A DNA stretch of 50,505 nucleotides from Bacteroidota bacterium (GTDB lineage: Bacteria; Bacteroidota; Bacteroidia; Flavobacteriales_E; Vicingaceae). This document shows positions 42,402 through 50,505 of this stretch, one piece after another. Location of the stretch: positions 15,952-66,456 of the forward strand of contig JACPDX010000043.1 in the NCBI GenBank assembly GCA_016183805.1, given 5' to 3'. The notes below the pieces were generated by a model, which saw nothing but the letters and a program-made list of their open reading frames with translations, searched no databases and was not told the origin of the DNA. Both the position numbers and the translations under genes were made by a program. Numbering within the stretch: the first letter of the stretch is position 1; every line of letters starts with the position of its first letter.

Positions 42402-42944
42402 ATGGATAACACATCAAAACAATACGATTCAATAATAAAGATTTGTAGCGACATTTTCACAAAAAAAATGAAAGATTATGGCAGTGCATGGCGAATTTTA
42501 CGCACCAGCTCACTTACCGACCAGATTTTTATTAAAGCAAAACGCATCAGAAGTATTGAAGAGAAAGGGTTTAGTAAGGTGGATGAGGGTATTCGTTCGG
42601 AATACATTGGCATTATAAATTATTGCATTATGGCTTTGGTTCAATTGGAATTGGGCTACAACGAAAACACCGAATTAGATTTTACAGAAGCAAAAAGATT
42701 GTACGACAAGTATTTTTTACAAGCAAAAAGCTTGATGGAAAATAAAAATCACGATTACGATGAAGCATGGCGTGAAATGCGTTTGAGTTCGTTAACGGAT
42801 TTAATTTTAATGAAATTGTTGCGTACCAAACAAATAGAAGATAACGAAGGTAAAACATTGATATCGGAGGGTATTGATGCAAATTACCTGGACATGATTA
42901 ATTATGCAGTGTTTGCCATGATTAAAATTGAGTACAATAGTTAA
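42402..42944 (+). CDS. DUF1599 protein, internally duplicated
   Basis: The 180-residue protein contains two copies of the DUF1599 unit: about 12-85 (KMKDYGSAWRILRTSSLTDQ ... SEYIGIINYCIMALVQLE) and about 100-178 (KNHDYDEAWREMRLSSLTDL ... ANYLDMINYAVFAMIKIE). Each has the DY--AWR-(L/M)R-SSLTD box and an IN(Y)-(I/V)-A--(Q/K)(L/I)E helix. It is cytosolic, with no known activity. Conserved chromosomal neighbours in the phylum are folP upstream and a DoxX-like gene and tpiA downstream, as here. Confidence 0.88.
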   Translation: MDNTSKQYDSIIKICSDIFTKKMKDYGSAWRILRTSSLTDQIFIKAKRIRSIEEKGFSKVDEGIRSEYIGIINYCIMALVQLELGYNENTELDFTEAKRLYDKYFLQAKSLMENKNHDYDEAWREMRLSSLTDLILMKLLRTKQIEDNEGKTLISEGIDANYLDMINYAVFAMIKIEYNS

Positions 42945-43021
42945 AATAGTGTTAAACCAACCATTCGAGTATGTTTAGAAATTAATTTTGATTTTTTAAA
43001 CTAAACACATATGAAACACAT

Positions 43022-44497
43022 ATGAAACATATAGGAACCATATCAAGAATTTTAGTAGGCTCGCTATTCATCGTGTCAGGTTTAATAAAAGCCAACGATA
43101 CGTTAGGTTTTAGTTATAAACTGGAGGAATATTTCGAGAATGGAGCATTGGCATATCGGGTTCGAAACATGCTGGGCTGGGATTCATTTTCATTAGAATT
43201 TTTGGCTGAATATGCTTTAGGTTTAGCTGTTTTTTTATGTGCTTTAGAAATTATTTTAGGCTTTACCGTTTTGTTCGGCACTCGTATAAAAATTACCGTT
43301 TATTCACTGTTAGGTCTCACCGTGGTATTTTTCTTTTTAACGCTACATACTGCCACATGTGACCCATTAGCTACATACAATCAACAAACCACAACGATTA
43401 AAAATTCTCCCGAACACGAACAAATGTTAGTAAGAATGGGGGAGAACAAGTCTATTTCTATTGCTCAAGAAAATGAAAAAGAAGTCGTTTTTAGCGAAAA
43501 ACTAGCCGTACAATGTGTTTCAGACTGTGGTTGTTTTGGCGATGCCATGAAAGGCTCGTTGGGTAGAAGTTTAACACCATGGGAATCGTTTTTCAAAGAT
43601 TTGATTTTGATGGTATTGATTATTCCAATTTTCTTTCAGCGTCAAAAAATTAAAATGAACACCTTGCGTGATGATGCTTTTATTTTGGTTCCTGCATTTG
43701 TATTGGTTGGATTTTATTCGTGGGTGTTTACGTGGTATTTCCCGTTAATTTTTACCGCTGTGGGATGTATAGGATATTTAATTTCCAAATACTTTATTAA
43801 AAACGTGGTCACTCAATTTATTCCTATTGGGTTTATAACTGTTATTTCGTTAGGATTTATTTATTACACCTACATTCATTTGCCAATTCGCGATTACCGA
43901 CCTTACGCAGTTGGTAAAAGCATTCCCGAACAAATGACTTTACCCGAAGGAGCACAACCCGATGTTTTTGAAAATAAAATGTTTTATAAAAATAAAATTA
44001 CCGGAGTGGTGGAAGAGTTTTCAGAATCGAATTACCCTTGGCAAGATACCAATTATGTGTTTGCTGACCGCCAAACCAAACTCATAAAAGCGGGCGACCA
44101 CCCTGCAATTACCGATTTTACTATCATTGCAGACGACGGAAACGATTATGCGAAAGACTATTTAAACGAAGAAGGTTATCTTTTTATGCTTGTTGCTTAC
44201 GATATTAACAAAACAAAGCAAACCACCTATAAAAAGATTAATACATTTGTCGACCAAAGTAATTTGGAAGGGCATTATTTTATAGGGTTAACAGCTTCAT
44301 TGTACGAAGATGTGGAAAAATTCAGACATGCAAATCAAACCATGTTCGATTTTTTTAGTTGTGATGCAATTACATTAAAAACAATTGTTCGGGCTAATCC
44401 GGGAATATTGTTGTTGAAAAAAGGGCAAGTTATTGCAAAATGGAATGCAAATGATTTACCTGATTACAAATTAGTTAAAGAAAAATACTTAAAGTAA
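43022..44497 (+). CDS. DoxX-like / BT_3928-type membrane protein
   Basis: The 491-residue protein has an N-terminal DoxX-like membrane domain of four helices (about 7-25, 60-80, 88-112 and 195-215), which holds the SRILVGSLFIVSGLIKANDTLGFSYKLEEYF signature. It carries Cys residues in TATCD and SDCGCFGD (CxCxxD-like). Three further helices follow, then a soluble C-terminal region (from about 310) with a thioredoxin-like look, though without a clear CxxC. The gene keeps the phylum-wide order folP-DUF1599-DoxX-like. It is 77 bases after DUF1599. Its start has a repeated ATGAAACACATATGAAAC; only the ATG at 43022 keeps the frame open. Confidence 0.82.
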   Translation: MKHIGTISRILVGSLFIVSGLIKANDTLGFSYKLEEYFENGALAYRVRNMLGWDSFSLEFLAEYALGLAVFLCALEIILGFTVLFGTRIKITVYSLLGLTVVFFFLTLHTATCDPLATYNQQTTTIKNSPEHEQMLVRMGENKSISIAQENEKEVVFSEKLAVQCVSDCGCFGDAMKGSLGRSLTPWESFFKDLILMVLIIPIFFQRQKIKMNTLRDDAFILVPAFVLVGFYSWVFTWYFPLIFTAVGCIGYLISKYFIKNVVTQFIPIGFITVISLGFIYYTYIHLPIRDYRPYAVGKSIPEQMTLPEGAQPDVFENKMFYKNKITGVVEEFSESNYPWQDTNYVFADRQTKLIKAGDHPAITDFTIIADDGNDYAKDYLNEEGYLFMLVAYDINKTKQTTYKKINTFVDQSNLEGHYFIGLTASLYEDVEKFRHANQTMFDFFSCDAITLKTIVRANPGILLLKKGQVIAKWNANDLPDYKLVKEKYLK

Positions 44498-44507
44498 AAC
44501 TTATATC

Positions 44508-45584
44508 TTGTTAAATTTTATAATAAAAAGGGTCTTGTATGGTTTTCTGGTTTTGGCCGGAGTAATCACAGTTGTATTTTTACTTTTTAATGTTTTGCCC
44601 GGCGACCCGGCAAGGATGATGATGGGGCAACGTGCTGATGAGGAATCTTTAAAAGTAATAAAAAAAGATTTGGGTTTGGATCAGCCTTTATCTACTCAAT
44701 TTGTGATGTATTTAAACGATTTATCGCCAATATCTGCCCACGATAGAAATACCGAACATTATTTGTATTTAGATAAAGACAAATATGATTATAAAGAGTT
44801 GTTCTCGTACGGCGAATCAAGTGTAATGGTGGCAAAAATGCCTTACTTACGGAGGTCGTACCAAACCAAACGTAAAGTATCGGAAATATTGAGCGATTAC
44901 TTGTTAGAAACCGCTGTGTTGGCATTGGCAGCCATGTTATTGGCAACATTTGTAGGTATCGGATTTGGAGTAATATCGGCTCTTAAACAAAACACTTGGA
45001 TGGATCAATCTTTATTGTTTTCATCAATTTTAGGAATGTCGGTACCTTCGTTTTATTCAGCCATTATATTCTCGTGGTTGTTTGGTTATTTATTGTCGGA
45101 GTACACGGGTTTAAACATGACGGGTAGTTTGTTTGAGTATGACGATTTGGGTAACGGAGAAATTTTACGATTAGATAATTTAATACTTCCGGCAATAACA
45201 TTGGGCATGCGACCGGTTTCTGCCATTATGCAGTTAACCAGAAGCTCTATGTTAGATGTCATGTCGCAAGATTATATCCGTACAGCTCGTGCCAAAGGTC
45301 TTTCCTTTTACAAAGTAGTGATAAAACATGGATTAAAAAATGCTTTAAACCCTGTTGTTACAGCTATTTCCGGTATGTTTGCGAGTTTGTTGGCAGGAGC
45401 ACTTTTTGTTGAGCAAATTTTTGCATGGAAAGGTATAGGATGGGTATTGTACGATGCTTTAATGAAATTTGATTTACCCATAATTATGGGTGGAGTTTTG
45501 CTAACAGCTACCATTTTTGTGATAATCAATATTATGGTTGATATTATTTATGGTCTTTTAGACCCAAGGGTGAGGGTGAAGTAG
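44508..45584 (+). CDS. ABC transporter permease, DppB/OppB family
   Basis: The 358-residue permease has a TTG start at 44508. No ATG lies before the family's N-terminus (LNFIIKRVLYGFLVLAGVIT), and the residues after TTG align with it. Features: an N-terminal helix, FLLFNVLPGDPARMMMGQRA, a long periplasmic insert (about 65-125), and the permease EAA loop with RTARAKGLSFYKVVIKHGLKNAL. It should be one of two membrane subunits of a peptide- or nickel-type importer/exporter. No ATPase, second permease or binding protein is encoded in the window, as often for this gene in Bacteroidota. It begins 10 bases after the DoxX-like stop and likely shares its transcript. Confidence 0.88.
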   Translation: MLNFIIKRVLYGFLVLAGVITVVFLLFNVLPGDPARMMMGQRADEESLKVIKKDLGLDQPLSTQFVMYLNDLSPISAHDRNTEHYLYLDKDKYDYKELFSYGESSVMVAKMPYLRRSYQTKRKVSEILSDYLLETAVLALAAMLLATFVGIGFGVISALKQNTWMDQSLLFSSILGMSVPSFYSAIIFSWLFGYLLSEYTGLNMTGSLFEYDDLGNGEILRLDNLILPAITLGMRPVSAIMQLTRSSMLDVMSQDYIRTARAKGLSFYKVVIKHGLKNALNPVVTAISGMFASLLAGALFVEQIFAWKGIGWVLYDALMKFDLPIIMGGVLLTATIFVIINIMVDIIYGLLDPRVRVK

Positions 45585-45589
45585 GAAGT

Positions 45590-45617
45590 CCTCCCCAACC
45601 CCTCCGAAGGAGGGGCT
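45590..45617. repeat. CCTCC/GGAGG intergenic hairpin, second copy
   Basis: TCCTCCCCAACCCCTCCGAA followed by GGAGGGGC is a close match to the hairpin at 22538-22563. It follows the ABC-permease stop, much as the first follows purC. Confidence 0.5.
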
Positions 45618-45669
45618 TTCGTAGAGAATCGAAACCAGAAACCAATACCAAGTAACCAAAAACACTAAC

Positions 45670-46419
45670 ATGAGAAAAAAAATTGTTGCAGGAAATTGGA
45701 AAATGAACACAGATTTGAATCAAGCACTTGATTTAGCTCGTGAAATCAGATTGTCTAATTACGACAAAAGTGCTACGCTCATTATTATACCACCTTTTCC
45801 TTTTTTATACAGCATTGTCGAAGCCACCAACAATTCGGTCATACAGGTAGGAGCCCAAAATTGCAGCAAAAATAAAAATGGTGCATTTACTGGAGAGGTT
45901 TCTGCTGAAATGTTAAACTCGGTAGGGGTCAAATATGTTATTGTTGGTCATTCCGAAAGAAGAACCTATTTTAAAGAAACCAATCAGGAATTAGCAGAAA
46001 AAATAAAAGAGTGTTTAAGCAATAAATTAATTCCAATATATTGTTGTGGTGAATTGCTTGAAGATAGAACGAACGAAAATCATTTTGAGGTAGTAAAAAC
46101 ACAACTTTCAGAAGCATTGTTTCATTTGTCACCAGATCAAATGAAAGGAATAATTATTGCTTATGAACCTGTATGGGCAATTGGAACAGGAGTAACAGCC
46201 AGTCCGGAGCAGGCACAAGAAATGCATCAATACATCAGACAATTTATTGCCAAAAAATTTGGTGATACTATTGCCAATTCGATTTCAATTTTATATGGAG
46301 GTAGTTGTAATGCAGCTAATGCAAAAGAACTTTTTGCTTTACCCGATGTTGACGGTGGTTTAATAGGCGGAGCTTCTCTCAAAGCTGTAGATTTTGTTGC
46401 AATTTCCAATTCATTCTAA
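45670..46419 (+). CDS. tpiA: Triosephosphate isomerase
   Basis: The 249-residue enzyme interconverts dihydroxyacetone phosphate and glyceraldehyde 3-phosphate. The catalytic residues are Lys11 (AGNWKMN), His94 (IVGHSERR) and Glu166 (AYEPVWAIGTG). The phosphate loop and the C-terminal YGGSCNAANAKEL and GGLIGGASL are also present. Length and start are normal. It follows the ABC permease by 85 bases with a CCTCC/GGAGG repeat between; the DoxX-like and tpiA genes usually lie next to each other in this phylum, with the permease being the extra gene here. Confidence 0.96.
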   Translation: MRKKIVAGNWKMNTDLNQALDLAREIRLSNYDKSATLIIIPPFPFLYSIVEATNNSVIQVGAQNCSKNKNGAFTGEVSAEMLNSVGVKYVIVGHSERRTYFKETNQELAEKIKECLSNKLIPIYCCGELLEDRTNENHFEVVKTQLSEALFHLSPDQMKGIIIAYEPVWAIGTGVTASPEQAQEMHQYIRQFIAKKFGDTIANSISILYGGSCNAANAKELFALPDVDGGLIGGASLKAVDFVAISNSF

Positions 46420-46580
46420 TGCAATTACTTGTGGAATAATAGCTGTTTTTGCATCTAAAGCATAAATCTTTAAAACAAACACACAAAAAATACGTTTAAG
46501 CAGTTGAATTATTTGGCTTAGTTTTAATGGTTTATTAACAGATATTACGATATTTGTAAGTTAAGCACAAGTAAAAGTTG

Positions 46581-49500
46581 ATGCAAAAAAATACTTCATA
46601 TCCAATTTATAGATTCGTTATAGCATTTTTGCTATTGCTTTTTAGCACCATATCATATGGACAGTGGTCGTTAGATGTGGTAGGTACAGTAAAAAAAGAA
46701 GAAACCAATAAACGTTTTGAAGGGGTAACCATTACCATCAAAAAAAATGGTGCAATATGGAAAACCATAACTTCTGAAGCAACAGGTAAGTTTCAGGCAG
46801 CATTAGAACCCGATGGAATATATTTAATCGAATTTACTAAACCCGGACATGTTACCAAACGAATAGAATTTTCTACCAAAAATGTTCCGCCGGATGACGC
46901 AAAATTTGGATTTGAGTTTCCTATGGAAATGAATCTTTTTGAAAAAATGGACGGCTTAGATGTTACCATTTTAAACAAACCCATTGCTAAAGTTGCCTTT
47001 AATCCTGCAACCGGTTACATGGATTACGACCCGGAATATACCAAATCGATAAAAAGTGAATTAGACCGGTTAAAAAAAGAATTAGAAGAAAAACTTAAGG
47101 CTTCAGAGGCAGAACGAAAAGCAAAACAAGCCAGTTACGACAAAGCAATAGCTGCAGCAGATAAAGCTTTTACTACCCAAAAATGGCAGGAAGCAAAACC
47201 TTTGTATGATGAGGCTGCTAAAATTTTCCCCGACGAAACCTATCCTAAAACCCAATTAGGTATAATATCCGATAAACTTGCTGCTATAGAAGGGGCAAAC
47301 AAAATGTACAATACTGCCATAGCAGAAGGCGACAAGGCTTTTAATGAAAAAAAATGGGACGCTGCAACTTTGAATTATCAAAAAGCGGTGAGTTATAAAC
47401 CCGCTGAAAAATATCCAGCCGATAGAATTAATGAGATAAAAACCATTATAGCAAACGAAAAGAAAAATGCGGAAGAATACAAAAATGCCATTGCTGCCGG
47501 AGATCAATTTTTTGGTTTAAAAGATTATACCAAAGCGAAAGAATCTTATACCAAAGCATCTGCATTAAAAACTTCTGAACAATATCCAAAAACAAAGCTT
47601 GCTGAAATTGATAAATTACTAGCCGACTCAAAACAAAAAGAAGCGGAGTATGCTGCTGCCATTGCTGAGGCTGATGGTTTATTTGCTGCAAAAGATTATG
47701 AAAAATCTAAAACTTCTTATACCAAAGCTTCAACAATAAAACCTACTGAACAATATCCAAAAACAAAACTTGCCGAAATTGATAAGTTGTTGGGCGACCA
47801 GAAAAAAATAGAGCAGGATTATAAAAATGCCATTGCTGCCGGTGATTTATCATTCACGGCAAAAGATTATCAAAAGGCACAAACAAGCTATCAACAAGCC
47901 TCTACAATTAAACCCGTTGAAAAATATCCAAAAGATAAATTGGCTGAAATAAAAACTTTGTTGGACGAATTGGCTAAAAAAGAAGGGGAAAGTAAACAAA
48001 AAGAAGCCAATTACTTAGCTGCAATTTCTAATGGAGATAAGTCGATGGGGCTGAAAAAATACGATGAAGCTAAACAAGCTTACCAAACAGCTTTAGGAAT
48101 TAAACCTGCCGAAAAATATCCAAAAGACAAATTAGTGGAAATTGAAAATATTTTGGCAGAATTAGCTAAAAAGAAAGCTGCCGAGGAAGCTTCGTTAATG
48201 GCTCAAAAAGACAAAGATGAGAAATACAATTTGTTGATTGTTGTTGCGGATAAAAGTTTAACCACTAAAAGTTACGATGATGCAAAATCAAACTATAACC
48301 AAGCGTTAGGTGTTAAACCAAATGAACAATATCCAAAAGATAAAATAAAAGAAATAGATAAAATATTGGCTGATTTAGCGGCAAAAAAAGCTGCAGAAGA
48401 ATCAGCTAGTGCTGCACAAAAGGAAATAAATGAAAAATACAATAAAGTTATTGCTTTGGCTGACAATGACTTTAATGCCACAAATTATGAAAATGCAAAA
48501 ATTAAATATTATGAAGCATCAGCCATAAAAAAAGAGGAGCAATACCCAAAAGATAAAATAAATGAAATAACCAAGTTGCTTGCCGAACTTGCTAAAAAAA
48601 GTGATGAAGATAAATTAGCCGCAGAAGCTGAAAGAAAAAAAAGAGAATACTACAAAGCAGTTTTAGCACAAGCAGAAGGAGAACTTATCGTTAAAAAATA
48701 TGAGGATGCCAAACGTAAATTTACTGAAGCATTAACCATTCTGCCGGATGAAACTTATCCAAAAACTAAAATTCAGGAAATTGATGATTTGTTGGCAAAA
48801 TTAGCTGCTGATAAAGACAATGCGTTGTTGGCTGAAAAAGATAAAGATGAAAAATACAATGGGTTAATTGCTCAAGCCGACGCTAGTTTTTCATCTAAAG
48901 ATTACCAAAGTGCTAAAACCAACTATAAATCGGCTTTAAATGTTAAACCCAAAGAAACCTATCCTCAGGATAAAATAGTAGAAATAGATAAGATTTTAGC
49001 TGACTTAGCTAAACAACAAGAAGAAATTACGTTAACAAACAATGCATTAAAACAAAAACTAGACAGATACAACTCATTAATAAAACAAGGAGACCTTTCT
49101 TTCTCCAAAAAAACATACAAAGATGCCTTAAATTTATTTACTGAAGCCACAAACTTAATGCCTACAGAAGCATATCCAAAAGAAAAAATAGATGCGATTA
49201 ATTCGATTTTGGCAAATTTGGCTCAGCAAGAAAAAGAACAGAATGAATTAGCAAAACAAGATAAAGAAAAAAGAGAACAATACAATACCTTGGTTTATGA
49301 TGGGGATAGGGCTTTTAAGTTTGGTAAATTTTCGGATGCTAAAACTAAATACGAACAAGCATTAGCTTTGTATGCTGATGAAAAATATCCAAAAGAACAA
49401 TTGTTGGAGATTGAAGCCCGAATGAATAAAGTGAATGAAACTATTGTAGTTAACAACGAACCAACCGGACCAAGAGTAAAAATTACCGATGCTAAAGATA

Positions 49501-50505
49501 AAGAGCTTGAAGCAATGATGGCTGAGTTGAATAAAAACAGGGAAGTGGATAAAGGAGTTGCTGTTGAAAATTATAAAAAAGAAGTAGAAGGAAATGAAGC
49601 GGTGTTGGTTTCTTCGTCATACAATAAAATTACTGCTGCACAAACTGATTTAGAAGGTTTGGAAAACGAATTAAAAACCAAATACGACGAGGCTGATAAA
49701 TATCATTTACAAAATTTTGAAGAATTAAAAACCACAAAATCTGAATTAGAAAGCGTTGAAAAAACATTGATTTCGAGTGCTGAAAACAAACGTCAGAAAG
49801 CTAAAGATGACAACATTAATACTGAAGAAAGTATTAGAGTTTTTAATACCAGTCAAGATAAGCAATTAGAAGAAAAAGTACAGGAATTGTACGCCTTTGC
49901 TGATGGTGTGATTGAAAACGATTTGATATTACAAGAAAAAGCAAACGAAAGAAGAGAAAACAACAAAAAAGATTTAGCTCAACAGATTGAGCAAATTAAA
50001 CAGGATGTGGAGTTGGCTGAAAAAAGAAGAAAAGAAAGAGAATTTAAAGTGGAGGAATATACCAGTCAACTTAAAGACCAAGAAACTATATTAATTTCCA
50101 AATCATTAGACAAAAGAAAATACAATAGGGATAGTTTGGATGATATGGTAACAGCCATGCACGAACAACAATTACGAAATTCAAAATTTTATGAATTAAA
50201 CTTAGCAGAAATTAAACAGTATAAAGAAGACATCGCTATTTTAGAAAAAAGCAGGGTAGAAGCAGCTGCTATTAAAAGAGAAACAAGTTTAAGAGATGTT
50301 AATAATTATGAAGAAGAAATTAAAATCTCTGCAAAACGACAAGAGCAAAATTATAAAGATAAAACATTGTATCTTCAAGGTTATAAAGATGAGTTAGCAA
50401 ATGTAGATAAACAACGTGCCAATACTCATTCAGATACTCGACAAAACGCAAAAGCCGATATTGAAAAGTTAGAAAAAGATATCATAGAAACCGAAGCTAC
50501 AAAGT
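46581..50505 (+). CDS. Large secreted protein with 12 helical tandem repeats and a coiled coil (partial, runs off the window)
   Basis: An open frame from ATG 46581 to the window end covers 1308 codons without a stop. A signal peptide is at about 1-28 (ends SYGQ), followed by a beta-rich carboxypeptidase-regulatory-like domain (about 30-115). Twelve repeats of 57-71 residues follow at 47136-49445. Each has the pattern Y--AI--GD--F--KDY--AK--Y--A-----P-E-YPK-K--EI--LLA-L, related to tetratricopeptide repeats. Longer spacers with Ala/Lys/Glu-rich coil (AKKKAAEEA, LAAEAERKK) separate the later repeats. From about residue 960 it is charged coiled coil (Glu/Lys/Asn). The last residues here are not the C-terminus. 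The product is probably an exported scaffold; no name recognised. Confidence 0.8.
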   Translation, partial: MQKNTSYPIYRFVIAFLLLLFSTISYGQWSLDVVGTVKKEETNKRFEGVTITIKKNGAIWKTITSEATGKFQAALEPDGIYLIEFTKPGHVTKRIEFSTKNVPPDDAKFGFEFPMEMNLFEKMDGLDVTILNKPIAKVAFNPATGYMDYDPEYTKSIKSELDRLKKELEEKLKASEAERKAKQASYDKAIAAADKAFTTQKWQEAKPLYDEAAKIFPDETYPKTQLGIISDKLAAIEGANKMYNTAIAEGDKAFNEKKWDAATLNYQKAVSYKPAEKYPADRINEIKTIIANEKKNAEEYKNAIAAGDQFFGLKDYTKAKESYTKASALKTSEQYPKTKLAEIDKLLADSKQKEAEYAAAIAEADGLFAAKDYEKSKTSYTKASTIKPTEQYPKTKLAEIDKLLGDQKKIEQDYKNAIAAGDLSFTAKDYQKAQTSYQQASTIKPVEKYPKDKLAEIKTLLDELAKKEGESKQKEANYLAAISNGDKSMGLKKYDEAKQAYQTALGIKPAEKYPKDKLVEIENILAELAKKKAAEEASLMAQKDKDEKYNLLIVVADKSLTTKSYDDAKSNYNQALGVKPNEQYPKDKIKEIDKILADLAAKKAAEESASAAQKEINEKYNKVIALADNDFNATNYENAKIKYYEASAIKKEEQYPKDKINEITKLLAELAKKSDEDKLAAEAERKKREYYKAVLAQAEGELIVKKYEDAKRKFTEALTILPDETYPKTKIQEIDDLLAKLAADKDNALLAEKDKDEKYNGLIAQADASFSSKDYQSAKTNYKSALNVKPKETYPQDKIVEIDKILADLAKQQEEITLTNNALKQKLDRYNSLIKQGDLSFSKKTYKDALNLFTEATNLMPTEAYPKEKIDAINSILANLAQQEKEQNELAKQDKEKREQYNTLVYDGDRAFKFGKFSDAKTKYEQALALYADEKYPKEQLLEIEARMNKVNETIVVNNEPTGPRVKITDAKDKELEAMMAELNKNREVDKGVAVENYKKEVEGNEAVLVSSSYNKITAAQTDLEGLENELKTKYDEADKYHLQNFEELKTTKSELESVEKTLISSAENKRQKAKDDNINTEESIRVFNTSQDKQLEEKVQELYAFADGVIENDLILQEKANERRENNKKDLAQQIEQIKQDVELAEKRRKEREFKVEEYTSQLKDQETILISKSLDKRKYNRDSLDDMVTAMHEQQLRNSKFYELNLAEIKQYKEDIAILEKSRVEAAAIKRETSLRDVNNYEEEIKISAKRQEQNYKDKTLYLQGYKDELANVDKQRANTHSDTRQNAKADIEKLEKDIIETEATK
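47136..49445 (+). repeat. Twelve-unit protein-coding tandem repeat
   Basis: The repeat starts are marked by the codons for Y(D/N/K)xAI/LI and the YPK-K/Q motif. Units 1-5 are about 57 residues (171 bp); units 6-11 are 64-71 residues with an Ala/Lys/Glu spacer; unit 12 is short. Units 3 and 4 are the most alike in DNA, especially from ACTGAACAATATCCAAAAAC to the EIDKLL codons, which suggests recent duplication. Confidence 0.7.

Noticed and set aside
47136-49445. CRISPR array
   Set aside because: The regular units are 171 bp or longer, in one open coding frame, and vary in sequence along their whole length; no short repeat-spacer pattern.

Overview
The window is chromosomal DNA of a member of the Bacteroidota, most likely Flavobacteriales or a close relative. 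It is strongly AT-rich. Type IX secretion (T9SS) hallmarks recur: PorP/SprF, OmpA/PD40 proteins, and type A and type B C-terminal sorting domains. There are no clear Shine-Dalgarno motifs, several upstream regions carry the Bacteroidota -7 box TAnnTTTG, and the order folP / DUF1599 / DoxX-like / tpiA is, as far as I recall, common in this phylum. I found no rRNA, tRNA, CRISPR array or phage genes.

Layout. 0-10.8 kb: an OmpA/PD40 protein, an RNA methyltransferase, twin small secreted proteins, htpG, lemA, two TPM-domain proteins, a lipoprotein, DUF302 and KTSC-like proteins, and a DEAD-box helicase. 11-21.4 kb is a T9SS block: a decayed repeat adhesin-like gene, a 1474-residue PKD protein with a type B sorting domain, a frameshifted M43 protease, PorP/SprF and a second OmpA/PD40 protein. 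The last three are chained by TAATG overlaps. 21.6-33 kb is mostly housekeeping: purC, a WG-repeat protein, an MltF-like transglycosylase, a DUF885 peptidase, a secreted subtilase, dapA-msrA and a SiaC-like phosphoprotein.

33-41.5 kb is an accessory region between the SiaC-like gene and folP. It begins with a recombination scar joining the 3' ends of two unrelated genes, then a lone membrane protein and a MITE-like palindromic element. Next comes a compact seven-gene minus-strand module: response regulator, histidine kinase, TDT/SLAC1-type anion channel, two paralogous two-helix membrane proteins, an FNR-like sensor with no DNA-binding domain, and a formate/nitrite (FNT) channel. Related palindromic elements flank the module. 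Three CTTAA-N6-CTTAA direct repeats (11-bp period, typical of OmpR/PhoB-family operators) sit before the channel genes. This is my best candidate for an undescribed system: two anion channels encoded with a stand-alone Fe-S/redox-type sensor and under two-component control.

41.5-50.5 kb returns to core genes (folP, DUF1599, DoxX-like, an ABC permease, tpiA). It ends in a large secreted protein with 12 tandem 57-71-residue helical repeats and a coiled coil, cut by the window edge. Intergenic regions are rich in palindromic repeat families, one of which occurs as two inverted copies 18.7 kb apart.
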